Part shown: positions 14,639 to 21,699 of the stretch, one piece after another | Numbering within the stretch: the first letter of the stretch is position 1 | How the letters are laid out: each line of letters opens with the position of its first letter | NCBI GenBank assembly: GCA_964645125.1 | Contig: CAZXZC010000009.1 | Location: 1 to 27,313, forward strand | Origin: JBDKGD01 sp964645125 | GTDB taxonomy: Bacteria > Patescibacteriota > Minisyncoccia > UBA6257 > 2-01-FULL-56-20 | Direction of reading: 5' to 3' | DNA length: 27,313 nt | Notes under the pieces: generated by a model | Databases searched by the model: none | The model's input: only the letters and a program-made list of their open reading frames with translations | What the model was told of the DNA's origin: nothing | Made by a program: the position numbers and the translations under genes

Positions 14639-15331
14639 TTATTTCAAAAACTGCTCCCACTCTGGCGGTGTGTTACATTCAACAATTACTTGCTCCCCGC
14701 TTGTGGGAGCGATAAATACGAGTTTGTGAGCCTGGAGGGCGATGGTAAGTGGTTCAAGATGGTTGGTTTTTATTGCACCATATTTTAGGTCACCTACTAT
14801 GGGGCAGCCGATTTCGGCGAGTTGAGCCCGAATTTGGTGAAACTTTCCGGTTTTTAACTGGATTTCAAGAAGACTATATTTTTTGTTGGTGCGCAGGACT
14901 TTATACGATAGCTCCGCGTAATCGCCTTCTTCACTTTGTACAATGTGGGCCTTGCGCATAGTGCCCTGTTCTTTTTTTTGTATAGTGTGACGCAATGTAC
15001 CTGCTGATTTTTGAGGGGCGCCTTGCACCAGCGCATAGTACATCTTTGTAATACTGTGTTGCCGAAACTGCTCGGAAAGCCGCGCAGCGCCTTTGCTGGT
15101 TTTGGCGAACACCACGGCGCCTTGCACGGGCCGGTCGAGTCGGTGTACGAGCCCTAAAAAGACATTGCCGGGCTTGTTATATATTTGCTTCAAATATGTT
15201 TTGACCGCGTCAAATAATGACTCGTCCTTGGAGTCATCGGGGGCAACGGGCATGCCAGCTGGCTTTTCGATGACAATGCAGTGATTGTCTTCGAAAAGGA
15301 TGTTTAATTTTTGAATAGTTCTTGTATTCAC
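14639..15331 (-). CDS. RluA-family RNA pseudouridine synthase
   Basis: 230 aa. Isomerises uridine to pseudouridine in rRNA or tRNA. Seen: ILFEDNHCIVIEKPAGMPV at the N-terminus, the catalytic-loop motif LVHRLDRPVQG with Asp66, FAKTSKGAARLSEQF, KMYYALVQG, the mid-domain KTGKFHQIRAQLAEIG, and GDLKYGA. There is no S4 domain, so it is the short RluA/YqcB-like subgroup, not RluD. The target site cannot be told. The start is GTG 15331, with TATTAA about 6 nt upstream; no ATG is available before the family sequence begins. It follows the methyltransferase gene by 49 nt on the same strand. Confidence 0.92.
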   Translation of the reverse strand: MNTRTIQKLNILFEDNHCIVIEKPAGMPVAPDDSKDESLFDAVKTYLKQIYNKPGNVFLGLVHRLDRPVQGAVVFAKTSKGAARLSEQFRQHSITKMYYALVQGAPQKSAGTLRHTIQKKEQGTMRKAHIVQSEEGDYAELSYKVLRTNKKYSLLEIQLKTGKFHQIRAQLAEIGCPIVGDLKYGAIKTNHLEPLTIALQAHKLVFIAPTSGEQVIVECNTPPEWEQFLK

Positions 15332-15380
15332 TCTATTTTAATACGTTGCGTTTCACGATCTACGCTCCAAGATTTACGAT

Positions 15381-16265
15381 TTAAATACTGCGCCAGCGGG
15401 CAAAGATGCCGCAGGGCAACAGTCGTTTGCTTTCTTTTTCTTGAATGGTCATTTCGCCGTATTCAAGTTCTGCTTCTCCAAAACTTTTCATCATGGCTTC
15501 GAGGTTGTTTTTATAGGCAATTGCTGAATACCCTGCGGCATAGCCATTGAGCATGACAAACAAGGGCTTGGTGGAAAGTACCTGTTTGCACAACTCCAAC
15601 AGCTCCACAAAATCTCGCTCTATTTTCCATACCTCTCCCTCGGCTCCTCGGCCGAAGGCGGGCGGATCCATAACAATTGCGTCATAGGTATGGCCTCTTT
15701 TTATTTCGCGTTTTAAGAATGTGCGCACATCATCGACAATCCAGCGAATGGGGGCTTCGCCGAGTTTTGAGATTTCCGCATTTTGGCGCGCCCAGGTGAC
15801 GCTGGTTTTTGAACCGTCTACATGACACACAGTAGCCCCGGCTTGTGCGGCGGCAACGGTGGCGGCGCCTGTGTACCCAAACAAGTTAATAACGGAAACT
15901 GGCCTGCCGGCCCTTTTAACGCAGTCTTGAATATAGTGCCAGTTGTCGGCGTGTTCGGGGAATATACCAACGTGCTTGAATGTGGTTGGCTTTATGCGCA
16001 GCTCCATGCCCTCAATTTTTATACTCCAGCTATCGGGGATTTTTTTGGTGTGTACCCACCGCCCGGCTTCGCCTACTTGTTCATAGGAAGCATCGGCTGC
16101 ACTCCACACTGTACGCGGCTGGCTGGTTGGCCACAGTGCTTGGGGGTCAGGGCGAGATACTATTATATTTCCAAACCGTTCAAGTTTACGATTGTTGCCG
16201 CTGTCGATGAGTTCATACTCAGCCGATGGGGTTGTGGTGGTTGTGATGTTTTTAATTTGAATCAT
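15381..16265 (-). CDS. Class I SAM-dependent methyltransferase (RlmI/RlmK-like)
   Basis: 294 aa. Seen: SAM-binding motif I VINLFGYTGAATVAAAQAG (124-142), an acidic residue after the second strand (VDGSK), WIVDDVRTFL, and the DPPAFG motif (MDPPAFGRG, 199-207), followed by VMLNGYAAGYS. The domain matches the Methyltrans_SAM type that methylates bases in 23S rRNA (RlmI/RlmK C-terminal). No PUA or THUMP RNA-binding domain is attached; the first ~90 residues form a small beta-rich region. Substrate is probably an rRNA base, from family resemblance. The start ATG 16265 lies 10 nt after the GerMN gene stop; co-transcribed with it and with the pseudouridine synthase, a sensible RNA-modification pairing. 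Confidence 0.88.
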   Translation of the reverse strand: MIQIKNITTTTTPSAEYELIDSGNNRKLERFGNIIVSRPDPQALWPTSQPRTVWSAADASYEQVGEAGRWVHTKKIPDSWSIKIEGMELRIKPTTFKHVGIFPEHADNWHYIQDCVKRAGRPVSVINLFGYTGAATVAAAQAGATVCHVDGSKTSVTWARQNAEISKLGEAPIRWIVDDVRTFLKREIKRGHTYDAIVMDPPAFGRGAEGEVWKIERDFVELLELCKQVLSTKPLFVMLNGYAAGYSAIAYKNNLEAMMKSFGEAELEYGEMTIQEKESKRLLPCGIFARWRSI

Positions 16266-16275
16266 GGTTTTTTAG

Positions 16276-17223
16276 TTATGGCTGCAGGGCGGTGTCGGCG
16301 CGGCCTTCTACCTGAATTTCGACACTGGTGATGGTTGGGAATTGCAGTAACGTTTTTTCTATCTGCGCGCGAAGTGCTTGCTTGGCGCAACTGCCGCCAC
16401 CCTCATCAAATTCCTTGGAGAAGTTTACAACAGCTTTTTTGTCTGCAATTTTAATACTATACACCCAACTGTTTTTTGGCACCTGCGACACAAACCCTTG
16501 TTTCACTTCTTCATCGCGCACTCCACGCACGAGTTCACGTACGGTAGCCGAGGCAATTGACGGTGTTTTTATGATACTTCGATTTAGTGGGTACACCACT
16601 CTGCAATCGTTTTGGCCTTGTTTTGATAGAAATATTTTTACCTCACTGATTTCTGGTTGGATGTTGTTTTTTGCTGCAGAGATTTTGAGATTGTTCAGTA
16701 AGTTCTGAGCGAGCTCCTTTGATGCTGTTGGCATACCAATAATTACATAGCCAGTGTCGTATGCGGCAACAACCCAGTAGTCTGCAGTGCTTGCGAATAC
16801 TTTTACTTCACCGGTTGCAACCGGAACGGATGGTTTTTCGGATTGAGCAGTACAATTTGGGCAGAGTTGGAGTTGCGTGAATACATCGGCAGCGTTTTCA
16901 AACCCAGCAGCCCCGTTATAAAAGAAACGCAACACTCCCCGGCCACCGGTTGCGCCGTCGCGCAACCATACTTCATTCTGTTCGGGGATTGCCCAAACTT
17001 GGAGCTTCTGAGGATTGTACGGGATGGTGTAGGTATACTTCGTAAAATCACCTTCGTAGCCTACGGCAAACGAATGCGAGAGCGTGGCAGTGCTTGTAGA
17101 TACTACTTCTTGTTCATTGGCTGGCGCGAGCGCTGACTTGCGAATTCCTACAGTCACAAACGTTACCGCCACTGCAGCTGTGAGGATAATAATCACTATG
17201 GTAATGAGGATTTTTTTTGACAT
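16276..17223 (-). CDS. Membrane-anchored GerMN-domain protein
   Basis: 315 aa. An N-terminal anchor (ILITIVIIILTAAVAVTFVTV, residues 5-25) is followed by a Ser/Thr-rich linker, a beta-rich middle domain (YTIPYNPQKLQVWAIPEQNEVWL, with a CPNC pair later), and a C-terminal GerMN domain: VKIFLSKQGQNDCRVVYPLNR, ATVRELVRGVRDEEVKQGF, SIKIADKKAVVNFSKEF, and a final helix with QIEKTLLQFPTITSVEIQVEG. GerMN was named from spore germination protein GerM but is widespread in non-sporulating bacteria, probably in envelope functions; CPR bacteria are not known to sporulate. ATG 17223 was chosen over the longer frame because it begins the signal anchor and lies 2 nt after the zinc-finger gene stop. Confidence 0.85.
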   Translation of the reverse strand: MSKKILITIVIIILTAAVAVTFVTVGIRKSALAPANEQEVVSTSTATLSHSFAVGYEGDFTKYTYTIPYNPQKLQVWAIPEQNEVWLRDGATGGRGVLRFFYNGAAGFENAADVFTQLQLCPNCTAQSEKPSVPVATGEVKVFASTADYWVVAAYDTGYVIIGMPTASKELAQNLLNNLKISAAKNNIQPEISEVKIFLSKQGQNDCRVVYPLNRSIIKTPSIASATVRELVRGVRDEEVKQGFVSQVPKNSWVYSIKIADKKAVVNFSKEFDEGGGSCAKQALRAQIEKTLLQFPTITSVEIQVEGRADTALQP

Positions 17224-17225
17224 AG

Positions 17226-17495
17226 TTATTCTTCTATATAGAGTTGGTCGATGTAGCACCACTTCCAGTGTTGATTCCCCTCTTTATACGCTTGTGCTAT
17301 AGGGTGTCCGGTATCGTGAAAATGCTTGGTGGCGTGTTTGTTTTTGGAAGAGTTGCAACAGCCAACATTGCCGCAGGTGAGGCATAGGCGCAGCGCAACC
17401 CAGGTGTCACCTATTTTTACGCACTCTCCACAGACGTTGGGGGTTTGTGGAGTTACTTCTTTGATGGTATTGATATGAGAACACTTTGACTCCAT
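17226..17495 (-). CDS. UBP-type zinc-finger protein
   Basis: 89 aa consisting almost only of a ubiquitin-hydrolase-type (UBP/BUZ) zinc finger. Candidate zinc ligands: C5, H7, C22-x2-C25, C38-x2-C41, C46, H54, H58, H60 and H64. The typical core is present: CGECVKIGDTWVALRLCLTC, GNVGCCNSSKNKHATKHF, TGHPIAQAY. In eukaryotes this finger binds the C-terminal GlyGly of ubiquitin; bacterial members exist but their role is not established. It is the first gene of the operon with GerMN, methyltransferase and pseudouridine synthase. The start ATG 17495 is the only reasonable one. The upstream region is an AT-rich imperfect palindrome. Confidence 0.88.
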   Translation of the reverse strand: MESKCSHINTIKEVTPQTPNVCGECVKIGDTWVALRLCLTCGNVGCCNSSKNKHATKHFHDTGHPIAQAYKEGNQHWKWCYIDQLYIEE

Positions 17496-17531
17496 ACGCA
17501 GGAGTATGCCAGAAAATAGGCCAAAAATACA

Positions 17532-17636
17532 GACTTAAAACAAGAATTAAGAAGTAAGAATAAAGAATTAAGGTTTTATACAAAATGCATTTTTGTATTA
17601 CCCATAATTCATACTTCTTTATTCATTATTCTTGTC
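17532..17636. repeat. Long imperfect AT-rich palindrome
   Basis: Centred on ATGCAT (17585-17590). Left arm from AAACAAGAAT (17538) and right arm through ATTCTTGT (17627-17634) pair over about 50 bp each with mismatches; the inner TACAAAATGCATTTTTGTA is nearly perfect. Both arms are made of repeated AAGAATTAAGAA-like words. It separates the divergent genes at 17495 and 17668. It could be a MITE-like remnant or simple repeat. Confidence 0.6.
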
Positions 17637-17667
17637 TTATTCCTTTTATTCCTGTAGAGTGAGAGCC

Positions 17668-17880
17668 ATGAAAACTGAAAAAGAAATCATCGCTGAATAC
17701 ATCGTTTCAGCCAAAGAGACGTTAATGAAATTGGCTTTGAATGAGGCATTTTTGCAGGAGCGCTATGCCCAAGACAACAACCGTCGCGTGCTTGAAGAAA
17801 TGACTCGGTTGGCGTCAGATAAAAAGGACACGCAGGCGTGGTTGGAGTTTTTGGAGCGGAAAGAGAAGGAGGGCAAATAA
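17668..17880 (+). CDS. Small helical protein, unknown function
   Basis: 70 aa, no membrane segment, highly charged and probably all-helical: KTEKEIIAEYIVSAKETLMKLALNEAFLQERYAQ followed by RRVLEEMTRLASDKKDTQAWLEFLERKEKEGK. It could form a coiled coil or small helical bundle. The start is ATG 17668, preceded by GAGTGAGAG (weak Shine-Dalgarno); an in-frame upstream start at 17632 lies in the palindrome and was rejected. It ends with a terminator about 40 nt downstream. I do not recognise the family. Confidence 0.55.
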   Translation: MKTEKEIIAEYIVSAKETLMKLALNEAFLQERYAQDNNRRVLEEMTRLASDKKDTQAWLEFLERKEKEGK

Positions 17881-17888
17881 CTAGGGGC

Positions 17889-17911
17889 TAGCCAATCGCC
17901 AATAGGGTTTA
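17889..17911 (+). repeat. AGCCAA...AGGGTTTA repeat unit
   Basis: AGCCAATCGCCAATAGGGTTTA directly after the 70-aa gene. It belongs to the same word family as 6907-6922 (AGGGTTTAGCCAATGG), 10090-10119, and, inverted, 8384-8405 and 10230-10251. Confidence 0.5.
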
Positions 17912-17920
17912 GCGTGCGCA

Positions 17921-17956
17921 TCAAAAACAGACATCCAATCGGATGTCTGTTTTTGA
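17921..17956. terminator. Rho-independent terminator
   Basis: TCAAAAACAGACATCC / GGATGTCTGTTTTTGA: 16-bp perfect stem with an AATC loop and a T tract within the descending arm. Terminates the 17668-17880 gene. Confidence 0.85.
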
Positions 17957-18075
17957 GTGAAGACTGATATGCACTTGCGGTTTTTTTGCCACGGGTGTAT
18001 ACAGGATATCTGGCGTTCTTTTACAAGTACTTTCGACATATAATTGAACCTTTCACTCAATGAAATGGAGGCGGT

Positions 18076-18663
18076 ATGGGATTTTATAGTGGTGCACGTA
18101 TGACGATTGCACATTTGCGCGATCCGGAAGATCGGCTGCGAGACCTACTCAGCACCCTCACGATACTGCATAAGAAACTGCGCATGTACAATACATGCAT
18201 TACCATTGACCAAACTCGGACACTCGATACCATCGAGCCAGTGTTTTCACTGATTGTGCAGTGGCGTACTGACTATGGCGATCTTTTACGCGATATTTTC
18301 GAGGAACTCAAAAAACAACATCGCGAAACCTTCAAACTTGCTTCCCTGCTCAATCATCTTGGATGTTTTATGGGGTGGAGACAGCAAGAATTGAATTGTT
18401 CCGTTACATACAAAGGCGGCATGTACACTCCAAAAGGAATAAATCTTTCGGCCATCCATTTTTTCTTTTCAAAAGATGATGATGGCTTTTCATTTGCCCA
18501 GTTGCGTCTTCTTCCCCACGCCCATGAAACGCGGCTGGCGGCAAATCAAATTGCGCATGAATTCTTGCGGGAACATCTTACTGCCATCTGCTGCGCCATA
18601 GGGGGTATTGAATCTCATTTTCAATACACTCCCCAGGGCAGCGAACACGACGAAGACGAATGA
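18076..18663 (+). CDS. Conserved-looking soluble protein, unknown function
   Basis: 195 aa, no membrane segment. The N-terminal two thirds are helical with many charged residues (RDPEDRLRDLLSTLTILHKK, LIVQWRTDYGDLLRDIFEEL); a middle beta-looking part reads ELNCSVTYKGGMYTPKGINL; the C-terminus has HETRLAANQIAHEFLREHL and an acidic end (SEHDEDE). Strong ribosome-binding site GGAGG 5 nt before ATG 18076. Promoter: TTCTTT (18016-18021), 17 bp, TATAAT (18039-18044). Single-gene unit closed by a terminator. I do not recognise a family. Confidence 0.6.
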   Translation: MGFYSGARMTIAHLRDPEDRLRDLLSTLTILHKKLRMYNTCITIDQTRTLDTIEPVFSLIVQWRTDYGDLLRDIFEELKKQHRETFKLASLLNHLGCFMGWRQQELNCSVTYKGGMYTPKGINLSAIHFFFSKDDDGFSFAQLRLLPHAHETRLAANQIAHEFLREHLTAICCAIGGIESHFQYTPQGSEHDEDE

Positions 18664-18698
18664 TGTGTTGAAAGGCTAAAATTGCCAATTTTGAAACC

Positions 18699-18738
18699 AA
18701 ACAGCCCTTTTTGCCTTCTGGCAGTAGGGCTGTTTTTA
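18699..18738 (+). terminator. Rho-independent terminator
   Basis: AAACAGCCCT (18699-18708) / AGGGCTGTTT (18726-18735) with an inner TGCC-ttct-GGCA stem, then TTTA. It ends the 18076 gene and directly abuts the next promoter. Confidence 0.85.
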
Positions 18739-18739
18739 T

Positions 18740-18768
18740 TTGACTTTTTTATAATAATGTGCTATAAT
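18740..18768 (+). promoter_or_regulatory. Strong sigma70 promoter
   Basis: TTGACT (18740-18745), 17-bp spacer, TATAAT (18763-18768). Near-consensus; drives the 18827/19056 pair, with a leader of about 50 nt. The surrounding sequence closely resembles the promoter at 26622. Confidence 0.88.
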
Positions 18769-18826
18769 CATATTCTGAACATTGAAACCGGGGTTACTTT
18801 TCTTTTGAAGAAATGAGGCCTGAAAT

Positions 18827-19054
18827 ATGAAATATTTGATCATTTCCGTTGCGCTGATTTTTGTGTTTTGGTTCGGATTTTTTGCCGCGCCAAAAACACC
18901 GAAATCAACGCCGAAGTTTAAATACCATGCTGCGATCACTGAAGCTCGCAGTAATGGGAAAACCATCGAGGACGACTTCTCGGCAGACCTGAGTATTGCA
19001 CTGGTACTACTTGGTGTTGCCTATGTCGTCGTAATTAAAAACAGGAGGGATTGA
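18827..19054 (+). CDS. Small two-helix membrane protein, unknown function
   Basis: 75 aa: an N-terminal hydrophobic helix (YLIISVALIFVFWFGFFAA, residues 3-21), a Pro/Lys-rich loop (PKTPKSTPKFKYH), a charged stretch, and a second helix (LSIALVLLGVAYVVVI) with a KNRRD end. Start ATG 18827 with GAGG about 10 nt upstream. It is 1 nt away from the next gene, with which it forms a two-gene unit behind a strong promoter. No family recognised. Confidence 0.6.
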   Translation: MKYLIISVALIFVFWFGFFAAPKTPKSTPKFKYHAAITEARSNGKTIEDDFSADLSIALVLLGVAYVVVIKNRRD

Positions 19055-19055
19055 A

Positions 19056-19616
19056 ATGTTTGGAACTTCATTGCAAATTGAAAAATGGTGGAACGCGACG
19101 TTCCATAATCCGAACCAAAAGCTTGTCGCGCTGATGCCAGAGCTTCTGAAAATGAAGAGTGGTATTCAAGATGCGATGGCCGTCAGCGATCCCCTTGAAG
19201 GGATTGTGGATTTCTTCAACGCAGTTAATCCGGTGTTTGACCGGAGCAACGAAATCGAAGATGTTTTCAATGCATTTGGGGCGGCCAATTACAACGACCG
19301 CTATAAAAATATAATCGATAAGCTCTCTCTGCTTATAACCCATCTTCGCCGAGCAGGCAGGGACAGGTATGGCATTAATCGAGCGAAGGTCGGCGAGCCC
19401 AGTACCGCGCATAATGTTTTTCTTGGAGATATTTGGGGGTTGTTTACCAAAAATGTTTATTTTTGGAAAACCAATACCCCCGATGACCCGACAAAGTGCG
19501 GAAATGGTTTGACGGCCAGTGAGAATATTCGGCTGCAGGCAAAGAATTTTATGCAAGGCCACCTCCCGATGATCGAAATCATTGAGGAGTTGCAGAAACA
19601 ATCGCAGCAAGGATAG
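19056..19616 (+). CDS. Soluble helical protein, unknown function
   Basis: 186 aa, no signal or membrane segment. Mostly helical: LVALMPELLKMKSGIQDAMA, EGIVDFFNAVNPVFDRSN, YKNIIDKLSLLITHLRRAG, then a less regular part (GDIWGLFTKNVYFWKTNTPDD) and a C-terminal helix MIEIIEELQKQSQQ. Start ATG 19056 with GGAGG (AGGAGGGATTGAA context) about 6 nt upstream, just inside the end of the preceding gene. The strong promoter, strong ribosome-binding site and strong terminator suggest high expression. I do not recognise a family. Confidence 0.6.
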   Translation: MFGTSLQIEKWWNATFHNPNQKLVALMPELLKMKSGIQDAMAVSDPLEGIVDFFNAVNPVFDRSNEIEDVFNAFGAANYNDRYKNIIDKLSLLITHLRRAGRDRYGINRAKVGEPSTAHNVFLGDIWGLFTKNVYFWKTNTPDDPTKCGNGLTASENIRLQAKNFMQGHLPMIEIIEELQKQSQQG

Positions 19617-19639
19617 TTTTCTGCGACCAAATCCTACAA

Positions 19640-19671
19640 GGGGAAGCCAGCAATGGTTTCCCCTGATTTTT
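19640..19671 (+). terminator. Rho-independent terminator
   Basis: GGGGAAGCC (19640-19648) / GGTTTCCCC (19655-19663), a 9-bp stem with one G-U pair, loop AGCAAT, then TGATTTTTTT. Ends the 18827-19616 unit; dus converges on it. Confidence 0.8.
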
Positions 19672-20652
19672 TTATTTTAGTAGCCCAGATTCTTGCAGTA
19701 CCGCTTCTACTTGAGAAGCCGTTTTTGTTTGCATGAGCTTTACGCGCAACTCACTGGCACCGGGGAAACCATTTACGTACGCCTTGTAGTGTTTTTTCAT
19801 GACATCAAAGTTTTTGGTATTGCCAAATAGCTCTTCGAAGAGTTTTGTGTGCTCGAGCATGACGCGTAATTTTTCTTGGAGGGTCGGCGTATACCCGTTG
19901 CCTTTCAGCGTTTGGTTAAATAACCATGGGTTGCCAAAAATGCCTCGGCCAATCATGACACCATCAACTCCTGTTTCTTCTACTTTTTGGTAGGCTTGAT
20001 TTAAGGTTTCTACATCGCCATTTCCTAATATCAGCGTGTGGTTGGATGAGCCGTCAAACTCATTTCGAATTTCAACTGCTCGCACCACCACATCCCACCG
20101 CGCCGGGACATCAGACATCTCTTTACGAGTTCTGGCATGAATGGTTATGGCAGCAGGTTTTGTTTCTAACAATGTTGGCAGCCAGGTTTCAATCTCATTG
20201 GTGTTGTACCCGATACGAGTTTTGATGGACACCGGCACCTCCCCCGCCCCTTCTTTGGCGGCTGCGATCAGTTCTTGTGCCAGGCTTGGATTTTTTATAA
20301 GTGCAGCACCGGCGCCCTGCTTTTCAACATTTTTATCGGGGCAGCCCATGTTGATGTCTACGCCGTCAAAGCCAAGCTCTTTTGCCAACTTCGCACACTC
20401 GCGCATGTTGTCGGGCTTGCTGGTAAAAAATTGGGCGATAATGGGGCGCTCTTCCGGCGTGTACCACAAATGCGGTAATAACTTTTGTTTACCTGGTGAA
20501 CACAAGCCGTCGCAGGACACGAACTCCGTCCAGAACACATCGGGCTTGCCATACTTTGCAATAACGCGGCGAAAGGCGGCATCAGTGACATCGGCCATTG
20601 GGGCCAATACCATAATCGGCTTTTTAATTGTTTTCCAGAATCCCGTTTGCAT
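19672..20652 (-). CDS. dus: tRNA-dihydrouridine synthase (Dus family)
   Basis: 326 aa. FMN-dependent reduction of uridines in the tRNA D-loop. Seen: IMVLAPMADVTDAAFRRV (FMN site), WTEFVSCDGL, FDGVDINMGCPDKNVEKQGAGAAL with catalytic Cys104, PVSIKTRIGYN, ITIHARTRKEMSDVPARW (His-Ala-Arg motif), LILGNGDV, and DGVMIGRGIFGNPWLFNQ. Length and all motifs are normal for the DusB/NifR3 group; the exact position modified cannot be told. Start ATG 20652; the upstream 148 bp is an AT-rich intergenic region with an imperfect inverted repeat. Single gene. Confidence 0.95.
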   Translation of the reverse strand: MQTGFWKTIKKPIMVLAPMADVTDAAFRRVIAKYGKPDVFWTEFVSCDGLCSPGKQKLLPHLWYTPEERPIIAQFFTSKPDNMRECAKLAKELGFDGVDINMGCPDKNVEKQGAGAALIKNPSLAQELIAAAKEGAGEVPVSIKTRIGYNTNEIETWLPTLLETKPAAITIHARTRKEMSDVPARWDVVVRAVEIRNEFDGSSNHTLILGNGDVETLNQAYQKVEETGVDGVMIGRGIFGNPWLFNQTLKGNGYTPTLQEKLRVMLEHTKLFEELFGNTKNFDVMKKHYKAYVNGFPGASELRVKLMQTKTASQVEAVLQESGLLK

Positions 20653-20800
20653 ATGGAAAGAAGATTAAACGATTAACGAATTGCGAATTAACGGATTATA
20701 AGCATAAATGCATTATATTGGCTACTTTAAACTGTCACATAGTTTCTATCTGATTTTAATTCGTCAACTTTTTAATCCGTAATTTATTAATATTGGATTC
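20653..20800. repeat. AT-rich intergenic inverted repeat
   Basis: The spacer upstream of dus is about 70 percent A+T and contains CGGATTA (20692-20698) inverted as TAATCCG (20773-20779), with surrounding ACGAATTGCGAATTAACG and AATTCGTC words. It probably also holds the dus promoter. It resembles in style the palindrome at 17532 and the CACGATCTACG/AGATTTACGATTT words at 15352-15382. Confidence 0.4.
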
Positions 20801-21481
20801 TCAGTTCACGCAGAGCGTTTTGTATGAAATATATTCTTTGCCTTCTGCGGCTGCCCTTATGGTTATGGTGTAGGTGCCAGTGCTTTGGTATGCATGGGTC
20901 ACTGTTTCTACTTTTTGGGCAGTGAGGGTAACGCCCGTGGCTTTGGTTTGGTCACCCCATTCTATGGTTGCGGTATATACTGCTTGGTGTGCGCCGGCGA
21001 GCTTTAGGCCAAACTCTACTTGCTTACCGGGCGCGCTCACACTACACACCTGAATCATCTCTTGGGCTTCTTGCGGAGCTACATCTACTGTTATGTTTGT
21101 GGGCTTAGAAGCACTCCCAAGCTGCGTGGTTTCTTTATCTTCCAGCCCCAATGATTTTGCAACTGACGAGAGCGCTTTTTCGGCTGCAGCAACCGCCTGA
21201 TCATAAATACCTACTTGGGCACCTTTCACCACGCCCTTGCCGGTTTGGGTAAGTTCTTCCCTTGCCTGTGTGGCATACTCTTTTGCCTTGTCGGCGCCAG
21301 CTACCACTGCTTGTTGGGTTTTGTCTGAAATTTCTTGAGCTTGTTTTTGTAGCTCTGCTTTTTTTGTTGGGAAGATACCAAAACCAGGGGCAATGTTTAC
21401 TGTGTTTGGGTGAGTGTATACCCAATATCCCCCAACCAATACTGCTACTAATAGGAATGCTTTTATCATAAATACCTTCAT
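20801..21481 (-). CDS. Membrane-anchored protein with PKD-like domain
   Basis: 226 aa from ATG 21481. An N-terminal anchor (MIKAFLLVAVLVGGYWVYT), then a long helical stalk of Gln/Lys/Ala (KKAELQKQAQEISDKTQQAVVAGADKAKEYATQAREELTQ is a probable coiled coil, about residues 40-80), then a C-terminal beta-sandwich resembling a PKD domain: YTATIEWGDQTKATGVTL and VTHAYQSTGTYTITIRA ('WGDG...HxYxxxGxYxVxL' signature). Two Cys (VCSVSAPGK, TLCVN) may form a disulfide. It probably projects from the cell surface. The longer frame to 21520 was rejected since TATACT sits right before 21481; ATG 21469 is another possibility. Confidence 0.75.
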   Translation of the reverse strand: MKVFMIKAFLLVAVLVGGYWVYTHPNTVNIAPGFGIFPTKKAELQKQAQEISDKTQQAVVAGADKAKEYATQAREELTQTGKGVVKGAQVGIYDQAVAAAEKALSSVAKSLGLEDKETTQLGSASKPTNITVDVAPQEAQEMIQVCSVSAPGKQVEFGLKLAGAHQAVYTATIEWGDQTKATGVTLTAQKVETVTHAYQSTGTYTITIRAAAEGKEYISYKTLCVN

Positions 21482-21553
21482 AGTATACACCCACCAGCTT
21501 CTCTGTGTTTCAGTTGCCAATCTATTCCTTTTTTACTACTATTATTTCCATAT

Positions 21554-21625
21554 TCCGCGGTAGCTCAATGGTAGAGCAGGGCGCTGTTAACGCCAAGGTT
21601 CCAGGTTCGAGTCCTGGCCGCGGAG
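21554..21625 (+). tRNA. tRNA-Asn (GTT)
   Basis: Full cloverleaf: acceptor TCCGCGG / CCGCGGA, D-arm GCTC-AATGGTA-GAGC, anticodon loop CTGTTAA with anticodon GTT, T-arm CCAGG-TTCGAGT-CCTGG, discriminator G. The anticodon stem GGGCG/CGCCA has a G-A mismatch at its outer pair. CCA is not encoded, so it is added by tRNA nucleotidyltransferase. Confidence 0.97.
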
Positions 21626-21644
21626 CAGATAGCATTTCATGGGA

Positions 21645-21684
21645 TCTCTTGGTAGTAATGAGTGCTGAAATTACTACCAAGAGA
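21645..21684. other. Long perfect hairpin after tRNA-Asn
   Basis: 15-bp perfect arms (TCTCTTGGTAGTAAT / ATTACTACCAAGAGA) around a 10-nt loop, 20 nt after the tRNA and 16 nt from the copA stop on the other strand. No U tract follows in either direction, so it is not a standard terminator; it may still stop or protect either transcript. Confidence 0.6.
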
Positions 21685-21699
21685 GGGGCGTAACTCCGA

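Noticed and set aside
16276..17223. Sporulation gene (from the GerMN domain)
   Set aside because: GerMN domains are widespread outside spore formers and nothing else here suggests sporulation.
21554..21684. Integrated element at the tRNA-Asn gene
   Set aside because: No integrase gene and no duplicated tRNA 3' end are visible in the window; the hairpin after the tRNA is not a copy of the tRNA end.
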